Below the pieces are notes generated by a model. The model was not told the DNA's origin and ran no database searches. It worked only from the letters and a program-made list of their open reading frames with translations. The position numbers and the translations under genes are program-made. From Schaedlerella sp. (GTDB taxonomy: Bacteria; Bacillota; Clostridia; Lachnospirales; Lachnospiraceae): DNA of 9,340 nucleotides. Every line of letters begins with the position of its first letter. Position 1 is the first letter of the stretch. Positions 6,531 through 9,340 of this stretch are shown in pieces. The DNA lies in NCBI GenBank assembly GCA_020024595.1, contig JAHHTO010000094.1, forward strand, positions 1 to 9,340, read 5' to 3'.

Positions 6531-6585
6531 AAAACAGTGTCAGCATACGAAGAATGGAGAAGTCTTTGTATGCTGACACTGTTTT
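6531..6585 (+). terminator. Very long hairpin after purH, likely terminator
   Basis: Arms 6531-6548 and 6568-6585 are perfectly complementary over 18 bp, and pairing continues inward through 6553/6563 with a single G-T wobble, for 23 bp in total around a 9-base loop. The stem starts with AAAA and ends in TTTT, followed by GTTTG. It sits 58 bases after the purH stop, so termination of the purine unit is the simple reading. It is nearly twice the usual length of an intrinsic terminator stem. Confidence 0.7.
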
Positions 6586-6671
6586 GTTTGGAGTTTGTCA
6601 AAGAAATGATTTGCAAAGTGAATCAGGTTGTGAGAAAATAGAATGACGTAAACAGTGGATAAAATTAAGAA

Positions 6672-6703
6672 CGGACTGAGGATGTATGTGATAGGACAGT
6701 CCG
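6672..6703 (+). other. Short stem-loop just before tsaE
   Basis: CGGACTG (6672-6678) and CAGTCCG (6697-6703) are perfectly complementary with an 18-base loop, ending six bases before the GAGG ribosome binding site of tsaE (6709-6712). It has no T-run. If transcribed it would sit directly next to the start region and could affect translation; I found no clear promoter between the hairpin at 6585 and tsaE. Confidence 0.3.
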
Positions 6704-6719
6704 GAAATGAGGCTATATT

Positions 6720-7145
6720 ATGGTAGTAGAAACAAGAAGTCCGGAAGAAACCTTTCGAATAGGGATGGAACTGGCAAAGAACGCGAAACCCGGACAGGTA
6801 TTTACACTGACCGGAGATCTGGGAGTGGGGAAAACTGTTTTTACACAGGGCTTTGCCCAGGGATTGGGAATTGAGGAACCGGTCAACAGTCCGACATTTA
6901 CCATTGTACAGGTATATGAAAGCGGACAAATACCGTTTTATCATTTTGATGTGTACCGCATCGGTGATGTGGAAGAAATGGATGAAATTGGGTTTGACGA
7001 TTACATTATGGGCGAAGGGGTCTCACTGATCGAGTGGGCGAATCTGATTGAGGAAATTCTGCCGGAGCATCGTACGGAGATCACGATTGAAAAGAATCTG
7101 GGGCAGGGATTTGATTATCGCAGAGTTACTGTTGAAGAAAAATAA
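6720..7145 (+). CDS. tsaE: tRNA t6A biosynthesis ATPase TsaE
   Basis: This 141-residue P-loop ATPase works with TsaB and TsaD to transfer the threonylcarbamoyl group to adenosine 37 of ANN-decoding tRNAs, driving turnover of the complex. Walker A is GDLGVGKT at 32-39. The family-specific VNSPTFTI is at 55-62, HFDVYR at 75-80 and IEW at 104-106. Length is typical of the family. GAGG at 6709-6712 precedes the ATG by seven bases. It is followed 61 bases later by the TsaB-RimI fusion, the usual tsaE-tsaB order in Firmicutes; tsaD is not in the window. Confidence 0.95.
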   Translation: MVVETRSPEETFRIGMELAKNAKPGQVFTLTGDLGVGKTVFTQGFAQGLGIEEPVNSPTFTIVQVYESGQIPFYHFDVYRIGDVEEMDEIGFDDYIMGEGVSLIEWANLIEEILPEHRTEITIEKNLGQGFDYRRVTVEEK

Positions 7146-7206
7146 ACAGGTAAAATAATTTAAAATATATGCATGGCTGAATCGTGCATGAAATTGGAGG
7201 CTTAGT

Positions 7207-8406
7207 ATGAGGGTACTGGCAATTGATAGCTCAGGACTGACCGCGACGGTTGCAATAGTAGAAGACAATCTGACAATTGCAGAATATACGGTCAATTATA
7301 AAAAAACACATTCACAGACGCTGTTGCCGATGATTGATGAGATGGTAAAGATGACAGAAACAGACTTGAAAACCATTGATGCAATTGCAGTGGCTGGAGG
7401 ACCGGGCTCTTTTACCGGGCTGCGAATTGGTTCTGCAACTGCGAAAGGGCTTGGACTGGCACTTGGAAAACCATTGATCCACATTCCGACAGTGGATGGG
7501 TTGGCGTATAATGTTTACGGTTGTAGAGATATTATATGTCCGATTATGGATGCGAGGCGAAATCAGGTTTATACAGGAATGTACACATTTTCCGGAAGAG
7601 CGGGGAAACAGGAGGGGGCATGCCTGACCACGCCGGTATTTCAGGTGATGAAGATGCAGATGGCGATTTCGGTGGATGAGTTGATAAGACGTCTGAATAA
7701 TTATGGACGACCGGTGGTCTTTCTTGGAGATGGTGTGCCGGTTTATGAAAATGCACTGGCGGATGGACTGAAAGTGCCATATTCATTTGCTCCTGCATAT
7801 ATGAACCGTCAGCGTGCATCTGTGATCGGAGCACTCGGCATTCAATATTATAAAGCTGGAAAAATAGAAACTGCAATAGAACATCAGCCAGAATATCTTC
7901 GTGTATCACAGGCGGAGCGGGAACGCATGGAGCGGGAGAAGAATTCCAAAGTAATAGTGCGCAAAATGAAATATGAGGAAGCAGCTGCGGTTGCAGAAAT
8001 GGAGCATCAGACTTTTTCTGATGAGTGGAGCGAACGTGCGGTTCTGGATACGTTAGAGAATAAAAAAACAATCTGTCTTACAGCAGAAAAAGCAGGGAAA
8101 CTGATCGGGTATCTGTTTGCTTATGTTGCGGTGGATGAAGCAGATATTGCCAGAGTTGCCGTACTTAAAGAATCCAGAAAGCAAGGTGTTGGAAGTGAAT
8201 TGATGAAAGCGTTGGAACAAATCGGCATAGAGAAAGGGATTCACAGACTTCTTCTGGATGTCCGGCGCAGCAACGGAGGTGCAAAAGCATTTTATATAAA
8301 ACATGGTTTTCAGGAAGATGGAGTACGTCCGGGGTTCTATGAGAGTCCGGAAGAGGACGCAATTCTGATGAGCCGTGAACTTGAGATAGAAGAACGAAAA
8401 GAGTGA
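7207..8406 (+). CDS. tsaB-rimI: Bifunctional TsaB - RimI fusion protein
   Basis: A single uninterrupted 399-residue frame joins two proteins that are usually separate. Residues 1 to about 235 are TsaB (YeaZ), the inactive ASKHA-fold partner of TsaD in t6A synthesis: LAIDSS at 4-9, HSQTLLP at 35-41, and GGPGSFTGLRIG at 64-75. A charged linker, RVSQAERERMEREKNSK (232-248), leads to a GNAT acetyltransferase of the RimI type at about 249-395. There, ARVAVLKESRKQGVGSELM (315-333) carries the acetyl-CoA-binding R/K-x-x-G-x-G loop, and AFYIKHGF at 361-368 with GFYES near 376-380 matches motif B and the RimI C-terminus. RimI acetylates the N-terminal alanine of ribosomal protein S18 in Escherichia coli. 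The start has GGAGG at 7196-7200. No frameshift or internal start is evident at the junction. Confidence 0.92.
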   Translation: MRVLAIDSSGLTATVAIVEDNLTIAEYTVNYKKTHSQTLLPMIDEMVKMTETDLKTIDAIAVAGGPGSFTGLRIGSATAKGLGLALGKPLIHIPTVDGLAYNVYGCRDIICPIMDARRNQVYTGMYTFSGRAGKQEGACLTTPVFQVMKMQMAISVDELIRRLNNYGRPVVFLGDGVPVYENALADGLKVPYSFAPAYMNRQRASVIGALGIQYYKAGKIETAIEHQPEYLRVSQAERERMEREKNSKVIVRKMKYEEAAAVAEMEHQTFSDEWSERAVLDTLENKKTICLTAEKAGKLIGYLFAYVAVDEADIARVAVLKESRKQGVGSELMKALEQIGIEKGIHRLLLDVRRSNGGAKAFYIKHGFQEDGVRPGFYESPEEDAILMSRELEIEERKE

Positions 8407-8470
8407 ATAAAGGTCTCTGTATCAAGTGTGATGATGGTATGAGTTTCCACTGGGAATGAGGAAAGCTGAT

Positions 8471-8479
8471 TGATATAAT
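8471..8479 (+). promoter_or_regulatory. Extended -10 promoter before the CxxC protein
   Basis: TGATATAAT supplies a TGn extension and a perfect TATAAT (8474-8479). The -35 position 17 bases upstream holds only TGGGAA (8451-8456), which is weak, as expected for an extended -10 promoter. It would start a transcript for the small protein and rnz near 8486, separate from tsaB-rimI. Confidence 0.5.
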
Positions 8480-8529
8480 AGAAGTGCAAAGATATGTTTC
8501 AGTAAGGGAAATCTACAGGAGGGAACAAG

Positions 8530-8769
8530 ATGCGTCAGTATCAGAAGGGAACAAAAGAAATTAAAAATGTGCAGAAAATTATCTGCAATCAATGTGGAAA
8601 AGAGATTTCGGTAGTGAATGGACGTGAGGCGGAAGGGGTATTCCATGTGGATTATAGGTGGGGATATTTCTCTGGAAAAGATGGAGAAAGGCACTCGTTT
8701 GATCTGTGTGAGGAATGCTATGATGCGCTGCTTTGTGGCTTTCAAATACCGGCAGAAATAGAGGGATAA
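8530..8769 (+). CDS. Small CxxC...CxxC protein, putative zinc-binding
   Basis: The 79-residue protein has CNQCGKEI at 19-26 and LCEECYDALL at 59-68. These two CxxC knuckles (C19/C22 and C60/C63) are separated by a 37-residue aromatic insert containing DYRWGYFSGKDG. This is a zinc-ribbon-like layout, with a tightly bound structural zinc as the simplest inference. I do not recognise a named family; similar short proteins occur as conserved hypotheticals in Clostridia. AGGAGGG at 8517-8523 is an excellent ribosome binding site six bases from the ATG, and the gene has its own promoter candidate, so it is very likely expressed. Its stop lies one base before the RNase Z start, so the two are translationally coupled, pointing to a shared transcript though not necessarily a shared function. 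Confidence 0.8.
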   Translation: MRQYQKGTKEIKNVQKIICNQCGKEISVVNGREAEGVFHVDYRWGYFSGKDGERHSFDLCEECYDALLCGFQIPAEIEG

Positions 8770-8770
8770 T

Positions 8771-9340
8771 ATGTTAGATGTTTGTTTGCTTGGCTGCGGA
8801 GGGATGATGCCGCTGCCGTATCGCTGGCTGACTTCGCTGTTGACAAGGTACAATGGCAGCAGTCTGCTTATCGATTGTGGAGAAGGGACGCAGATTGCAA
8901 TTAAAGAAAAAGGATGGAGTTTTAAACCGATCGATGTGATTTGTTTTACACATTATCATGGTGACCATATCAGCGGACTTCCTGGTCTGCTCCTTACCAT
9001 GGGAAATGCAGACCGAAGAGAGCCGCTTACTTTGATCGGACCGAAAGGGCTGGAACGGGTGGTGAATGCGCTTCGCGTTATAGCACCGGAATTACCGTTT
9101 CCTCTTCAATTTAGAGAAATTGAAGGTGCAGAACAAATTTTTGAAATGAACGGATATCGTTTAAAGGCATTTCGAGTGAACCATAATGTGCTTTGTTATG
9201 GATATACAATAGAGATCGATCGTGCTGGAAAATTTGACCCGGAACGTGCAAAAGCATTGGAAATTCCACAGATGTATTGGAAACATTTGCAGAAGGGAGA
9301 AACAGTGGAATATGAAGGGCGTGTGCTGACGTCGGAGACG
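8771..9340 (+). CDS. rnz: Ribonuclease Z (5' part, cut by window edge)
   Basis: The first 190 codons of tRNA 3' endonuclease RNase Z are present and stay open to the window end; the full protein is usually about 300 residues. It cleaves the 3' trailer from tRNA precursors, especially those lacking an encoded CCA. The metallo-beta-lactamase signature THYHGDHISGLPG is at 60-72, with metal ligands H61, H63, D65 and H66, and H138 in VNHNV is a further ligand candidate. LLIDCGEGTQ at 32-41 is the other hallmark of the RNase Z branch. The start follows GAGGG at 8761-8765, inside the end of the preceding gene. The second half, with the remaining ligands, lies beyond the window. Confidence 0.93.
   Translation, partial: MLDVCLLGCGGMMPLPYRWLTSLLTRYNGSSLLIDCGEGTQIAIKEKGWSFKPIDVICFTHYHGDHISGLPGLLLTMGNADRREPLTLIGPKGLERVVNALRVIAPELPFPLQFREIEGAEQIFEMNGYRLKAFRVNHNVLCYGYTIEIDRAGKFDPERAKALEIPQMYWKHLQKGETVEYEGRVLTSET

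Noticed and set aside
6408..6641. 77-residue + strand frame overlapping the end of purH and the long hairpin
   Set aside because: It overlaps purH in another frame, runs through the hairpin and has no family resemblance.
7544..8071. 175-residue minus-strand frame inside tsaB-rimI
   Set aside because: It is antisense to a clearly conserved protein, rich in proline, serine and histidine as expected from reverse reading, and has no start signal.
1..9340. CRISPR array, tRNA or rRNA genes, phage or defence system
   Set aside because: No regularly spaced repeats, no cloverleaf or rRNA sequence recognised, and no phage structural, nuclease or toxin-antitoxin proteins among the genes.

Overview
The window looks like a chromosomal segment from a low-GC Gram-positive anaerobe of the Clostridia, most likely Lachnospiraceae (Blautia/Dorea/Ruminococcus-like). 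The reasons are strong AAGGAG-type ribosome binding sites before nearly every gene, AT-rich promoters with canonical -35/-10 boxes, and a separate PurO-type IMP cyclohydrolase next to a formyltransferase-only PurH. The taxonomy is inferred from gene content and style; no marker gene settles it. All intact genes are on the + strand.

Layout. Positions 1-775 hold no intact gene: a start-less C-terminal reading frame on the minus strand (29-181), a sequence resembling an IS3-family terminal repeat (247-271), two terminator-like hairpins (293-322 and 437-465), a nested stem structure (491-556) and then a near-consensus promoter overlapped by inverted repeats. That promoter drives a YtrA-type GntR regulator (776-1153), an ABC ATPase (1170-2027) and an ABC-2 permease (2029-2679). 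A CxxCxxCC-type cysteine-cluster protein (2738-3427) and a PfkB-family phosphofructokinase (3474-4379) follow with short gaps and no visible terminator. A second strong promoter (4411-4439) drives the last two steps of IMP synthesis as two separate enzymes: purO (4545-5258) and the AICAR formyltransferase (5294-6472). This unit ends at an unusually long hairpin (6531-6585). The last third concerns mostly tRNA and translation: tsaE (6720-7145), a TsaB-RimI fusion (7207-8406), a small CxxC...CxxC protein (8530-8769) and the first 190 codons of ribonuclease Z, cut by the window edge (8771-9340).

How the genes work together. GntR, ATPase and permease form a classic self-regulated exporter or stress module in which the short regulator probably represses its own promoter. 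The PurO and PurH-type proteins together replace the usual bifunctional PurH, converting AICAR to FAICAR and then IMP. TsaE and TsaB belong to the complex that makes t6A at position 37 of ANN-decoding tRNAs; the RimI domain fused to TsaB acetylates the N-terminus of ribosomal protein S18 in characterised homologues; RNase Z trims tRNA 3' ends. I see no clearly new multi-gene system. The points most worth a second look are the TsaB-RimI fusion, the operator architecture before gntR, the long hairpin after purH, the uncharacterised CxxC protein inserted before RNase Z, and the mobile-element debris at the left edge.
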